Positions 51,112 through 59,838 are shown, numbered from the stretch's first letter. The stretch: DNA of 64,000 nt from Streptomyces xanthochromogenes (GCF_014650455.1 NZ_BMUZ01000017.1:93555-157554), one strand, 5' to 3'. Program-made: numbers and translations. Notes: generated by a model from the letters alone, not told the origin.

Positions 51112-52084
51112 GAGTGGCCTCCATGGCCGGGCTCGCCGCCTCGCCGTCGCGCAGGGAACGCCCCGTCAGGCTGAGGAAGACGTCGTCGAGGGTGGGCCGG
51201 TTCACCTTGACCGAGGTCATCGTGATCCGATGGCTGTCCAGGGCGCGCAGCAGCTCCGGCAGCACGGAGTCACCCCGGGGAACCCTGAGCCGCACGGTCT
51301 CGGCGACGACGGTGACGTCGTGGGCTCCGGGCAGTCGGCGCACCACTTCGGCGGCCTCGGCGGCCCGGTCCGCGACGTCGACGGTGATCGCATCACCTGC
51401 GACGCCTGCCTTGAGTTCGTCCGGGGTTCCTTCGGCGACGATCTTGCCGTCGTCCGTCACCAGGATCCGGTCGCAGAGGGCGTCGGCCTCGTCGAGGTAG
51501 TGGGTGGTGAGGAAGACGGTCATGCCCTGTTCGGCGCGCATCCGGCGGACGTGGTCCCACAGGTTGGCCCGGCTCTGCGGGTCGAGTCCGGAGGTGGGTT
51601 CGTCCAGGAACACCAGTTGGGGCTCGTGCACAAGGCCCAGCACGATGTCGAGCCGACGCCGCTGGCCGCCGGAGAGCGTCTTCGCGGGACGCTGCTCCAG
51701 GCCGGCGAGGTCGAGCCGTTCCGCCAGGAGCGCTCCCCTCCGCCGGGCCTCGGCCCGCGACAGGCCGTAGAGGCGGGCCTGCAGCTCGATCTCCTCCCCG
51801 ACCTTGGACTCCGGCCAGGTGGACCCGCCCTGCGCCACGTAACCGATCTTGCGCCGGACCCCCTGCGGGTCGGTCAGGAGGTCGCAGCCGGCCACGGTGC
51901 CCGAACCCCGGGTGGGGCGCAGTAACGTGGTCAGCATGCGCAGGGTCGTGGTCTTTCCCGCCCCGTTGGGGCCGAGGAAACCGACCAGTTCCCCGGCCGC
52001 CACATCGAAGTCGATGCCCTTCACCGCATCGACGGTCCGTCCACGGAGGGTGAACTGCCGGGCGAGACCTCGCACTGTGATCAT
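51101..52084 (-). CDS. ABC transporter ATP-binding protein (DrrA-like)
   Basis: A 327-residue protein from ATG 52084; AGAAGG lies 5 nt upstream. It has Walker A GPNGAGKTTT, the Q-loop YVAQGG, signature LSGGQRRRLDI, Walker B LVFLDEPTSGLD and the H-loop TTHYLDEAD. The C-terminal about 90 residues match DrrA-type regulatory tails (RPTLDDVFLSLTGRSL). It powers the adjacent permease to export a planar aromatic or chromopeptide drug. It is the first gene of the resistance operon; two 13-bp direct repeats lie just upstream. Confidence 0.92.
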   Translation of the reverse strand: MITVRGLARQFTLRGRTVDAVKGIDFDVAAGELVGFLGPNGAGKTTTLRMLTTLLRPTRGSGTVAGCDLLTDPQGVRRKIGYVAQGGSTWPESKVGEEIELQARLYGLSRAEARRRGALLAERLDLAGLEQRPAKTLSGGQRRRLDIVLGLVHEPQLVFLDEPTSGLDPQSRANLWDHVRRMRAEQGMTVFLTTHYLDEADALCDRILVTDDGKIVAEGTPDELKAGVAGDAITVDVADRAAEAAEVVRRLPGAHDVTVVAETVRLRVPRGDSVLPELLRALDSHRITMTSVKVNRPTLDDVFLSLTGRSLRDGEAASPAMEATHAA

Positions 52085-52098
52085 GAAAGCCTTCTTTC

Positions 52099-52128
52099 GC
52101 GCGTACCGCTTGTCGGCGCGTACCGCTT
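52099..52128. repeat. 13-bp direct repeat upstream of the drrA-like gene
   Basis: GCGCGTACCGCTT occurs at 52099-52111 and 52116-52128, 17 bases apart, just 15-44 bases before the ATPase start. On the minus strand each reads AAGCGGTACGCGC. It may be a regulator site or duplicated promoter element. Confidence 0.55.
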
Positions 52129-52178
52129 CTCGGTCGGGCGCGGAGGGGCCCAGCCGAAGCCCGGCCCCTCCGTGCGGT

Positions 52179-53066
52179 TCATTCCGGGCGGGCGTCGGCG
52201 GCGGCCTGGAACTCGGCGAGCCGCTCCTGCGCCTCGGCCATGTCCTCCGTGGTCGGCGCATCGTCCTGGGTGAGCTTGAACCGCCAGTAGCCGCTGAAGT
52301 CGATCGACCTCTTGTCCAGCTCCCGGTCGTTGACCAGATGACGGCGCAGGGCCCGCACGGCCCCCGATTCGCCGGCCAGCCAGGCGAACGGCCGGCCGGC
52401 CGGGAACTCGGCCTCGCGCACGGCGTCGACCAGCTTGTCGCTCTGGCCGGGCGAAGTCCCGTCTCGGTAGAGCCAGTTGACGCTGACGTTCCCGGCGGTC
52501 TCGAAGTCCTGCCGCTCTTCGGCGTCGGCGACTTCGACGAAGGCCAGGGCACGTGCCCCCTCGGGCAGCGCCTCCAGCAGGGTGCCGATGGCCGGCAGCG
52601 CGGTCTCGTCACCGGCGAGCAGGAGCCAGTCGGAGTTCGCGATCGAGTCCGTCAGGGAGACGGGTGCGGAGTAGAGCGTCGAAGGTCCGACCATGCCGAG
52701 CTGACTGCCGGGCCGGGCCGAACCGGCCCAGCGGGTGGCGGGGCCGGTGTCCCCGTGCAGGACGAAGTCGATTTCGAGGGTGTTGGTGCCCGGCCGGCGC
52801 CGCCGGATGGTGAAGCTGCGCATCCAGGGCCGCTCGTCCTCCGGAATGGCCAGAAACGCCTGGTACCAGCTGGTCGCGTCGTCACCCTGTTCCGGCAGCA
52901 CGGGCACGCGCTGGCCGGATCGGGGGAAGCAGAGCTTGACCTGTTGGTCCGGCGTGCCGCCGACGGAGTCGTCGATGTGGTCCGCGTCGAACGTCACTCG
53001 GACCATGCGCGGCGTGACGTGCTTGATGTCGGTGACCTGGATGAATGAAACAGGGAGCTCTGCCAT
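52179..53066 (-). CDS. Siderophore-interacting protein (FAD-dependent ferric reductase)
   Basis: A 295-residue protein from ATG 53066; GGAAGG lies 6 nt upstream. It is of the ViuB/SIP type: VTPRMVRVTFDAD, the FAD-binding MRSFTIRRRRPGTNTLEIDFVLHGDTGPATRWA and the NAD-binding WLLLAGDETALPAIGTLLE. A C-terminal GRPFAWLAGESGAVRALRRHL and GYWR complete the family features. It reduces ferric siderophores in the cytoplasm. SIP genes occur in actinomycin-type clusters beside the TetR gene. TetR-type palindromes separate it from the divergent regulator. Confidence 0.88.
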   Translation of the reverse strand: MAELPVSFIQVTDIKHVTPRMVRVTFDADHIDDSVGGTPDQQVKLCFPRSGQRVPVLPEQGDDATSWYQAFLAIPEDERPWMRSFTIRRRRPGTNTLEIDFVLHGDTGPATRWAGSARPGSQLGMVGPSTLYSAPVSLTDSIANSDWLLLAGDETALPAIGTLLEALPEGARALAFVEVADAEERQDFETAGNVSVNWLYRDGTSPGQSDKLVDAVREAEFPAGRPFAWLAGESGAVRALRRHLVNDRELDKRSIDFSGYWRFKLTQDDAPTTEDMAEAQERLAEFQAAADARPE

Positions 53067-53123
53067 CAAAAACCTTCCAAGAGTGCCGGGCATCCCGAGG
53101 CGGGACCCCACGTCCACCTGATA

Positions 53124-53172
53124 TCCTTACACCGTAAGGAGATGCTCGGGGCGAGGTTACTTTATGCAGTAA
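53124..53172. promoter_or_regulatory. TetR operators between the SIP and TetR genes
   Basis: TCCTTAC-ACC-GTAAGGA (53124-53140) is a perfect 7-bp-arm palindrome. TTAC-8 nt-GTAA (53157-53172) follows. Both have the TTAC/GTAA core common for TetR regulators and lie between the two divergent starts. Confidence 0.78.
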
Positions 53173-53183
53173 GGAGTTGCAAG

Positions 53184-54032
53184 GTGGTCATTTTTGCCGG
53201 ACAGGGCGACGCCCGTCGCTCAATGGCTCTGCTCTGGCGCTCGGCCGGCCCGAAGGGCACCAGATCCGCACCCGGGCCCAAGCCCGCGCTCGACGTCGAC
53301 ACGATCGTGGCGGCGGGCATCGCGGTGGCCGAGGAGCAGGGAATGTCAGCCCTGTCGATGCGGGCGGTGGGGTCCTGGCTGGGACGGACGGCCATGGCGC
53401 TGTACACCTATGTGCCGAGCAAGAGCGAACTGGTCGATCTCATGCACGACCGGGTGCTGGCCGAGCTGCCCACCGAGTACGACACCGCCGCGGGCTGGCG
53501 CGCGGCGATCGCGGAGTGGGCCGAGGACACCTGGTCCTTCTATCTGCGGCACCCCTGGGTCCTGCAGGTCTCCCAGGCCCGGCCGGTGCTCGGGCCGGGC
53601 GAGTACGCGCAACTGGAGACGGTGGTGCGCATCCTGGGCGGGGTGGGCCTGGAGCCCTTGAGAGTCCGCCGGGTCATCGCCGTGCTGTTCCAGTTCGTCC
53701 GGGGCATGGCCCGGGTGGCCGCCGAGCGCCGGCAGGCCGCGCCGGAGACGGGGGTGTCCGACGAGGAGTGGTGGATGGAGCGGACCGCTCTGCTCACCGA
53801 GGTGGCGCCGGACTTCGCGGAGCGCTTCCCGGCTCTGGCGGCGCTGGAGTCGCACGCCACCGCTGCCGCGGCCGACGACGCGGGGAAGGAGCCGGCCGAC
53901 GCGACACCCCATGTGGAGCGGGAGGCGAAGGAGGCCTTCCGGGTCGGCCTGGAACTGATCCTCGACGGGATCGCCGCGGCCGAACGGCCCGGCATCGGCA
54001 GCCCGGCCCGAGCGACCCCGTCCGCGCCGTAA
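53184..54032 (+). CDS. TetR-family regulator with tetracycline-repressor-like C-domain
   Basis: A 282-residue protein from GTG 53184, chosen for AAGGAG 7 nt upstream; the frame opens 14 codons earlier. The helix-turn-helix is LSMRAVGSWLGRTAMALYTYVPSKSELVDLM (about 62-92). The C-domain with HPWVLQVSQARPVLGPGEY and FQFVRGMARVAAERR matches the TetR_C_1 class. It probably represses the divergent SIP gene and itself, possibly also the resistance operon. Similar regulators occur in actinomycin clusters. Confidence 0.88.
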   Translation: MVIFAGQGDARRSMALLWRSAGPKGTRSAPGPKPALDVDTIVAAGIAVAEEQGMSALSMRAVGSWLGRTAMALYTYVPSKSELVDLMHDRVLAELPTEYDTAAGWRAAIAEWAEDTWSFYLRHPWVLQVSQARPVLGPGEYAQLETVVRILGGVGLEPLRVRRVIAVLFQFVRGMARVAAERRQAAPETGVSDEEWWMERTALLTEVAPDFAERFPALAALESHATAAAADDAGKEPADATPHVEREAKEAFRVGLELILDGIAAAERPGIGSPARATPSAP

Positions 54033-54142
54033 GGGTCCGGGCGCAGGGATTGCACACGGGTTTTAGAGATCACGGACACTTGAGGCTGTCATCCCCGGGC
54101 TCCTTTGCGCTCCAACCGGTCACATCCGTCCGGAATTGATCA

Positions 54143-54172
54143 TTGACGATACATCGTTCGGTAATCTACGGT
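54143..54172 (+). promoter_or_regulatory. Predicted promoter of the lmbU-like gene
   Basis: TTGACG (54143-54148), 18-nt spacer, TACGGT (54167-54172) fits a Streptomyces vegetative-type promoter (TTGACN with TANNNT). It stands 87 bases before the GTG start in a locally AT-richer segment. Confidence 0.5.
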
Positions 54173-54258
54173 TTTTTGGGCCGGGGTCCTTTCATGGCCC
54201 CCGGTCGCTGACGACTGGGACGAGATTTGGCAATGGCTCAATTCCAGGGGGAAAACCC

Positions 54259-54906
54259 GTGCAGCAAATCGCCAAGTACCACCAGCGTGACAGTCATTTA
54301 GCAGTCGGCCACAGACCGGGTGAGGCGGCGGCTCGCCGCGGGAGCAACGATCAAGGGCGGATCCTGACCACACGGGTCGGCCTGAAGATTCCCGCCATCC
54401 TGTCGTACGACCGGTGGGAGAAGGCCGGACTGCACATCTTCCAGATCGCCGACTCATCCGCCTGGTGCCTGGGCGACTGGCTCGTGTACGGCCAGGAGCG
54501 GTACTCCGACCGCTACCGGACCGGCGTACAGGCCGCTGGACTCGACTATCAGACTCTGCGCAACTACGCATGGGTGGCACGGCACTTCGAGCTCGGGCGA
54601 CGGCGCGAGAACCTGAGCTTCGGCCACCATGCCGAGGTCGCCTCGCTCCCGCCCGAGCAGGCGGACACCTGGCTCGACCGCGCGGAGGAGCAGGGCTGGT
54701 CGAGGAACCGGCTCCGGCTCCAGCTGCGGGAGAGCCGTCAGGGCAGTCGGGCGGCCCCGCTCGCACAGGTCGGTCTGCCCAGGATCAGCGTGTCCGTCGA
54801 TCGCGTGGACCGCTGGCGCGAGGCCGCGGCGAAGGTGGAAGGGAACTTCGAGGAGTGGATACTCGTCGCCCTCGACCGCGCCGCCGCGCACGCACTCGGG
54901 GACTGA
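54259..54906 (+). CDS. LmbU-family cluster-situated transcriptional regulator
   Basis: A 215-residue protein from GTG 54259 with AGGGGGA 7 nt upstream. The core TRVGLKIPAILSYDRWEKAG, IADSSAWCLGDWLVYGQERYSDRY, YQTLRNYAWVARHFEL and HHAEVASLPPEQADTWLDRAEEQGWSRNRLR is the signature of LmbU, first shown in lincomycin synthesis, with homologues in novobiocin-, himastatin- and actinomycin-type clusters. It binds DNA and activates biosynthetic operons. It lies at the division between the resistance side and the biosynthesis side and probably activates the leftward kynurenine operon and NRPS genes. Confidence 0.92.
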   Translation: MQQIAKYHQRDSHLAVGHRPGEAAARRGSNDQGRILTTRVGLKIPAILSYDRWEKAGLHIFQIADSSAWCLGDWLVYGQERYSDRYRTGVQAAGLDYQTLRNYAWVARHFELGRRRENLSFGHHAEVASLPPEQADTWLDRAEEQGWSRNRLRLQLRESRQGSRAAPLAQVGLPRISVSVDRVDRWREAAAKVEGNFEEWILVALDRAAAHALGD

Positions 54907-54944
54907 GTGGCCCCTGTCCGCCCGACCATCGGAGACGGTCTTCC

Positions 54945-55148
54945 ATGCAGATCAGTATCGATCATCACACGTGTATAGGGTCCGGGCAGTGCGTTCTGAC
55001 GGCCCCGGACGTATTCACTCAGGACGACGACGGATACTCGGAGTTGGTGCCCGAAGGCGCCGCGACCGCGGTGCCGCACCAGGTGCACGAAGCGGCGCTG
55101 GCGTGCCCGGTGCAAGCCATCACCCTGGGAGACGGACCACCCGGCTGA
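54945..55148 (+). CDS. [3Fe-4S]-type ferredoxin
   Basis: A 67-residue protein from ATG 54945; GGAG lies 10 nt upstream. It has three cluster cysteines: CIGSGQC (Cys10 and Cys16) and ALACPV (Cys54). The second Cys position of the 4Fe type is Gly/Ser, which is typical for P450-partner ferredoxins. It delivers electrons to the P450 encoded 80 bases away on the opposite strand. It follows the LmbU gene in the same direction and may be co-transcribed. Confidence 0.9.
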   Translation: MQISIDHHTCIGSGQCVLTAPDVFTQDDDGYSELVPEGAATAVPHQVHEAALACPVQAITLGDGPPG

Positions 55149-55185
55149 GCACCCGTCCGTGCGCCGCCAAGGCGAGTCGCCGGCC

Positions 55186-55219
55186 GACAGGGGCCGCCCG
55201 ATGCCGGGCGGCCCCTGTC
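55186..55219. terminator. Hairpin terminator between ferredoxin and P450 genes
   Basis: A 14-bp perfect inverted repeat (55186-55199 with 55206-55219) with a 6-nt loop. It separates the convergent ferredoxin and P450 genes. Confidence 0.88.
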
Positions 55220-55230
55220 CGCGACCGTGG

Positions 55231-56523
55231 TCAGGGCCGGAGCCGAAGGCGAAGCGAGTTCAGCCGCCAACTGCCCGGCAGCCGGGCCCGGTCCAGCTCG
55301 GCGGCCCCATCGGCGAGCGCCAGGTCCGGATAGTGCTCCAGCAGTTTCACGAAGGCTGCCTCGCCTTCCTGTCGGGCCAGCGTCGCACCCAGGCAGTAGT
55401 GGATGCCGTGTCCGAAGCCGACGTGGTTCTCGGCCTGCCCCTCCTGTTGGCGCGTGATGTCCAGGCGGTCCGGGTCGCTGTAGTGGCGCGGGTCGAAGTT
55501 GGCCGACACCAGGACCAGTTGGACCGCGTCACCCCGGGCGATCGCTGTGCCCGCGAGCTCCAGGTCCTCGGTGGCGTAGCGCAGTCGGGCCACGTGCACC
55601 GACCCGCACCAGCGCATCAACTCGTGCACCGCGCGCGGCAGCAGTGCCGGGTCCTTGCGCAGCAATGCCAGCTGGTCGGGGTGGGTGAGCAGCGCGGCGG
55701 TGCCGTTGCCGATCAGATGCGCGCTCGTCTCGTGGCCGGCCAGGACCAGCGTGAGGATCATGGTGACCATCTCGACGTCGCTGAGCCGTCCGCCGTCGTC
55801 GTCCTGGGCCCGGATCAGCTCGCTCAGCAGATCGTCCTTGAGCGCGGCGCGGCGCCGCTCGATCAGTTCGTGGCAGTAATCGATCATTACGGGAAAGGAG
55901 TGCTGGAGTCGTTCGGGCCGCATCGACACCAGGTCGCCGCCCCACTCCCGCCACCGGCCGAGGTCGGCCGTCGGGATGCCGACGAGCTCGCAGATCACCG
56001 TGATCGACAGCGGATACGCGAAGTGCTCCAGGAGATCGACCGTCCCGTCCTCCTCCCGGTGCGGCAGCTCGGCCAGCAGCCGGTCGGCGATCCGCTCGAT
56101 TTCCTGGCGCAGATCCAGGACCCGGCGGGCCGCGAACGCCCGGGTCACCAGGCGGCGCAGCCTCGGGTGGTCCGGCGGGTCGCTGTCCAGGATGGAGCCG
56201 AGCAGATAGCCGCGCAGATGCTCAGGGACCTTGAGGAGTTCCATCATGCCCTCGCGCGGGTCCGCGCCCTTCTCGCCCGGCACGTGGGAGGGGGTGTTGA
56301 CGAACCGCGGGTCGCGCAGCGCCGCGCGGACGTCGTCGTAGCGGGTCACGAACCACACCGGGGTGCCGTCGACGAACCTGCCGTGCACCACCGGGTCCTG
56401 TTCGCGCAGCCGGCCGTAGCCGCCGAAAGGGTCCCGGAGCAGATCCGGATCCATCATGTGCGGACCGGCGGGGCACGCCGCGGCCCCACCGGTCGGCGAG
56501 GCGTCGTGGGACTTGAGGGACAT
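55231..56523 (-). CDS. Cytochrome P450, actinomycin-cluster type
   Basis: A 430-residue protein from ATG 56523 with GGAG 7-8 nt upstream. GTG 56553, which shares GTGA with the methyltransferase stop, is an alternative. It has the I-helix LAGHETSA (about 261-268), ExxR (Glu301, Arg304) and the heme loop GFGHGIHYCLGA with Cys377. It is soluble, class I, using the neighbouring ferredoxin. In actinomycin clusters a P450/ferredoxin pair oxidises peptide proline to 4-oxoproline; it could instead hydroxylate the aromatic precursor, because no flavin kynurenine 3-monooxygenase is visible in the window. Confidence 0.93.
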   Translation of the reverse strand: MSLKSHDASPTGGAAACPAGPHMMDPDLLRDPFGGYGRLREQDPVVHGRFVDGTPVWFVTRYDDVRAALRDPRFVNTPSHVPGEKGADPREGMMELLKVPEHLRGYLLGSILDSDPPDHPRLRRLVTRAFAARRVLDLRQEIERIADRLLAELPHREEDGTVDLLEHFAYPLSITVICELVGIPTADLGRWREWGGDLVSMRPERLQHSFPVMIDYCHELIERRRAALKDDLLSELIRAQDDDGGRLSDVEMVTMILTLVLAGHETSAHLIGNGTAALLTHPDQLALLRKDPALLPRAVHELMRWCGSVHVARLRYATEDLELAGTAIARGDAVQLVLVSANFDPRHYSDPDRLDITRQQEGQAENHVGFGHGIHYCLGATLARQEGEAAFVKLLEHYPDLALADGAAELDRARLPGSWRLNSLRLRLRP

Positions 56524-56549
56524 GGCCGACTCCGGTTCTCGCTGGGGCG

Positions 56550-57596
56550 TCACTTGACCGCGCTGATCACGCCGTGCGGCGTCCACCGGCCGCCCGGCAG
56601 CCGCTCGGGCTTCACGAACCCGGCCGCGGCGAACCACTCCTCGTACTGGCCCCATCGGTAGATGGTGCTGCTCGCGGCCGGCAGCGTCGCGAAATACACG
56701 TTGTCCAGGGCCGCGTACAGGGGGCCGTCGCCGCTGTCGTCGGACATGGCGTTGAACACCAGCACGCGCCCGCCGTCGGGCAGCGCCGCGTGGGCCTTGC
56801 GCAGCAGGCGCACGTTCTCCTCCGGTGACCAGATCACCAACTGGTTGGCGAACAGCACACAGTCGTGCCCCGCCGGGTAGTCGTCGGCGAAGATGTCCGC
56901 CGCCCGGACGGAGATCCGTTCGGCCAAGCCGTGCTCGGCGATCTTGCGGCGAGCGATCTGCACGGTGCCGGGGAGGTCGAGGACGGTGAACTCGACGCCG
57001 GGGTTGGCCTGGGCGAGGGCGATGGCGTTCACGCCGTCGCCGCCCCCGACGTCGAGGACCCGGCGCACCCCGGTCAGGTCGGCCTGCTCGATCAGGACGG
57101 GATTCGACAGCCGTGACCAGGACCGCATGCAGCGGTAGAACAACTGCTCAAGCTCGGGGTTCGCGGACAGCCGGTGGTAGAGGTCGGTGCCGGTCCCGTC
57201 GATCCGGCGCAGCCCGACGTTGGTGTTTTGGCGCAGCGACTCCGTGAAGTCCACCTCGGCAGGGCGGACGATCCGCTCCTCGTACTCGATCAGATCCTCG
57301 ATGATCTCCCAAGTGCCGTCCTCGAACGTGTTGTTCAGGACAGCGGCATTGAGGTACCCCTCGTCCTGACGGACCGTCAGCCCCAAAGCTGTAGTACCCA
57401 GGAGCAGGATCTGCACCGGGCGTTCCGCCAGGCCGAGTTCACGTCCGATCTCCTGAGCGGTCAGCCCGGACTGCCGACTGAGCAGCGCGAACAGACCCAG
57501 GTTGCGGCCCGCGTTGAGCATCTGGAAGGCCGAGGAGCCGAACAGGATCCGTACCAGGCCGTCGGTGGTGAGCGGCGATGTGTCGGTCATGGGCAC
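56550..57596 (-). CDS. SAM-dependent O-methyltransferase-fold C-methyltransferase of the chromophore pathway
   Basis: A 348-residue protein. The start is ATG 57596 or ATG 57590. The N-terminal dimerisation winged helix (about 10-100) is followed by a SAM domain: VLDVGGGDGVNAIAL (about 180-194), FTVLDLPG and GGRVLVFNA. The fold is that of plant-type O-methyltransferases. In actinomycin clusters a homologue methylates 3-hydroxykynurenine at C4, giving 4-methyl-3-hydroxyanthranilate after kynureninase. That role fits the neighbours here, and is inferred. It is the last but one gene of the leftward operon. Confidence 0.88.
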   Translation of the reverse strand: MPMTDTSPLTTDGLVRILFGSSAFQMLNAGRNLGLFALLSRQSGLTAQEIGRELGLAERPVQILLLGTTALGLTVRQDEGYLNAAVLNNTFEDGTWEIIEDLIEYEERIVRPAEVDFTESLRQNTNVGLRRIDGTGTDLYHRLSANPELEQLFYRCMRSWSRLSNPVLIEQADLTGVRRVLDVGGGDGVNAIALAQANPGVEFTVLDLPGTVQIARRKIAEHGLAERISVRAADIFADDYPAGHDCVLFANQLVIWSPEENVRLLRKAHAALPDGGRVLVFNAMSDDSGDGPLYAALDNVYFATLPAASSTIYRWGQYEEWFAAAGFVKPERLPGGRWTPHGVISAVK

Positions 57597-57651
57597 TCCG
57601 TATCGGGTGGGTGGTGAGGTGCGGGCAAGGCGGTGGCCCCGAGGCCGACGG

Positions 57652-58920
57652 TCAGGTCACCCGGGCCAGGTCGGCGGGGCGGGACGCGTAGGTGCGCCCG
57701 GCGGTGACCTCGCGGAGGCGTGCCAGTGCGTCCCAGACGTCCGTGAACCGGGTGTAGAGGGGCGACAGACCGATCCTCAACCGGTCGGGTACCCGGTAGT
57801 CGCAGACGACCTTCGCTTCACCGGCGAGCGTCTGACAGATCCGCCAGGCGTCCGGGTGGTGCAGCGACACATGCGAGCCTCGCTGCTCCGGCGTCCCCGG
57901 CGAAGCCGACCGGAAGCCCAGCGGGGTGAGCCAGGCGGCGGCCAGATCGTCGGCCAGCCGGCCGAGCAGCAGCCCCTTCGTACGTATCCGGTCCACGCCG
58001 GCCTCTTCCACGAGGGCGAGGGCCGGATCGATCGCCGCCAGCGACAGCAGGGGCGGGGTGCTCACCAGGAAGCGCTCGATCCCCGGCACCGGATCGTAGT
58101 CGGGCCCCATCCGGAACTGCTCCCGCTGCCCGTACCAGCCCCACACCGGCTGGCGCAGCACGGCGTGCAGATCACTGCGCACATAGAGGAAGGCGGGTGA
58201 ACCAGGGCCGCCGTTCAGGTACTTGTAGGTGCACCCCACGGCGAGTTCCGCACCGGCCGCGGCGAGATCGACGGGGACGGCTCCGGCCGCGTGCGACAAG
58301 TCCCACAGCACCCTGGCGCCGGCCGCGCGGGCCAGTTCGTTCACCTTCGCCATGTCCAGGAGCGCGCCGCTGCGGTACGACACCAGCGACAGCACCACCA
58401 GGGCGACGTCCCGGTCGAGGGCGGAGCGCAGCACATCGAGATCCAGGCCGCCGTCGAGATCGGACGGGAGCCGTCGCAGCCGCAGCCCGCGCTGGTCGGC
58501 GAGCCCCTGCAGGACGTACCGGTTGGTGGGAAAGTCCTCGGCGTCCATGAGGACGGTGTTCCGTCCGCGCGCCGCGTCCAGCGCGGCGCCGGCCAGCTTG
58601 TACAGGTTGACCGACGTCGAGTCCGAGATCACCACCTCGCCGGGCCGGGCGCCGAGCACGTGGGCGGCGAGACGGTCGCCGAGCCGGGCGCCCCAGTCGA
58701 TCCATTCCTGCCACGACCGTACGAGGCCGCCGCCCCAGCCCTTCTCGACCACCTCGCGCAACAGGTCCGACGTGGCCGCGGGCAGTCGGCCCAGCGAGTT
58801 GCCGTCCAGGTAGACCAACTCCGGATCGGTGATGACGAACCGCTTCCGGAACGCGGCCAGCGGATCGGCCGCGTCCAGCTCCTCGGCCACCGCGCGCGGG
58901 ATTCCGCCCTCCATCGGCAC
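57652..58920 (-). CDS. kynU: Kynureninase
   Basis: A 422-residue PLP enzyme. It has VYLDGNSLGRLP at the N-terminus, ISDSTSVNLYKLA, WDLSHAAGAVPVDL and VGCTYKYLNGGPGSPAF with the PLP Lys233, and the late RIGLSPLYTRFTDVWDA. It cleaves kynurenine or 3-hydroxykynurenine to anthranilate or 3-hydroxyanthranilate plus alanine. Here it probably releases the methylated hydroxyanthranilate starter. It lies between the methyltransferase and the tryptophan dioxygenase in one operon. Confidence 0.93.
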   Translation of the reverse strand: MPMEGGIPRAVAEELDAADPLAAFRKRFVITDPELVYLDGNSLGRLPAATSDLLREVVEKGWGGGLVRSWQEWIDWGARLGDRLAAHVLGARPGEVVISDSTSVNLYKLAGAALDAARGRNTVLMDAEDFPTNRYVLQGLADQRGLRLRRLPSDLDGGLDLDVLRSALDRDVALVVLSLVSYRSGALLDMAKVNELARAAGARVLWDLSHAAGAVPVDLAAAGAELAVGCTYKYLNGGPGSPAFLYVRSDLHAVLRQPVWGWYGQREQFRMGPDYDPVPGIERFLVSTPPLLSLAAIDPALALVEEAGVDRIRTKGLLLGRLADDLAAAWLTPLGFRSASPGTPEQRGSHVSLHHPDAWRICQTLAGEAKVVCDYRVPDRLRIGLSPLYTRFTDVWDALARLREVTAGRTYASRPADLARVT

Positions 58921-58983
58921 TCCTCACCTTCAGTCCGTCGGCATCTGTCGTGTCCCTGGTGCTCCTGGCACCTGTCCGGTGGG

Positions 58984-59838
58984 TCAGAGCGTCGAGCGCA
59001 CCGACCACAGCTCGGGGAAGAAACGGTGTTCGCTGATCCGGGCGAGCCAGGCGACGCCATCGGTCCCGCCGGTGCCCGGCTTGGCTCCCAACATCCGCTG
59101 CACGGTGAGGAGATGCGTGTAGCGCCAGCGCGCGAACTGCTCCGCCGTGTCCATCAGCGCCTCGGCCAGCGCATGCAGATCGTGGTGGCCGGGCCGGTCC
59201 TGGTAGATCGCCCGCCAGGCTTCCTCGACGTCCTCGCCGGACCGGTACGGCAGGGTGGCGTCCCGCGCCGGGGAGTCGTCCGGCGTGAGCAGCCCCCGGC
59301 GGGCCAGCAGGGCCAGGGCCGCGTCGTACAGGCTCGGCTCGTGCAGTTGGTTCAGCACCGCGTCGTGACCGGCCGTGTCCCGGTGCGGCTGCGCCATCGC
59401 CGGGTTCTTGTTGCCGAGCAGGAACTCCAGTCGCCGGTAGCCGGCCGACTGGAAGCCGGACGCCGATCCGAGGACGTCCCGGAACTCGGCGAACTCGGCG
59501 GGCGAGAGCACGGAGAACGTCTCCCAGGACACGAGGAGGACCTGCTGCACCCGCGCCGACCTGCGCAGGGTCCACAGCGCGGCGTCGATCCGGTCCTTGT
59601 CCAACTGATCGCGGGCGGTGGTCAGTTCGGTGTGCAGCAGCTTGAAGAGGAGCTCCTTGACCTGGCTCATGATGATGAACCCCGGCTCGGTGTCCGCCGG
59701 GCTGAGCGGATGCTGCAGCGCCAGCAGCTCGTCCATGCGCGCGTAGTACGCGTACGGGGTGGTGCCCGGCGGGACGGCTGCGGACAGCGGGCATCCGGCG
59801 CTCTGCCCGGAGCCCTGCGCGGGCTGTTCGGTGGTCAT
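58984..59838 (-). CDS. kynA: Tryptophan 2,3-dioxygenase
   Basis: A 284-residue protein from ATG 59838; GGGAGGAG lies 6 nt upstream. The fold is the heme helical type: DELLALQHPLSPADTEPGFIIMSQVKELLFKLLHTEL, GFQSAGYRRLEFLLGNKNP and FARWRYTHLLTVQRMLGAKPGTGGTDG, with the heme His in YTHLLTVQR. It opens the indole ring of L-tryptophan to N-formylkynurenine, the first step of the chromophore pathway. It overlaps the arylformamidase gene by 4 bases. Confidence 0.94.
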   Translation of the reverse strand: MTTEQPAQGSGQSAGCPLSAAVPPGTTPYAYYARMDELLALQHPLSPADTEPGFIIMSQVKELLFKLLHTELTTARDQLDKDRIDAALWTLRRSARVQQVLLVSWETFSVLSPAEFAEFRDVLGSASGFQSAGYRRLEFLLGNKNPAMAQPHRDTAGHDAVLNQLHEPSLYDAALALLARRGLLTPDDSPARDATLPYRSGEDVEEAWRAIYQDRPGHHDLHALAEALMDTAEQFARWRYTHLLTVQRMLGAKPGTGGTDGVAWLARISEHRFFPELWSVRSTL

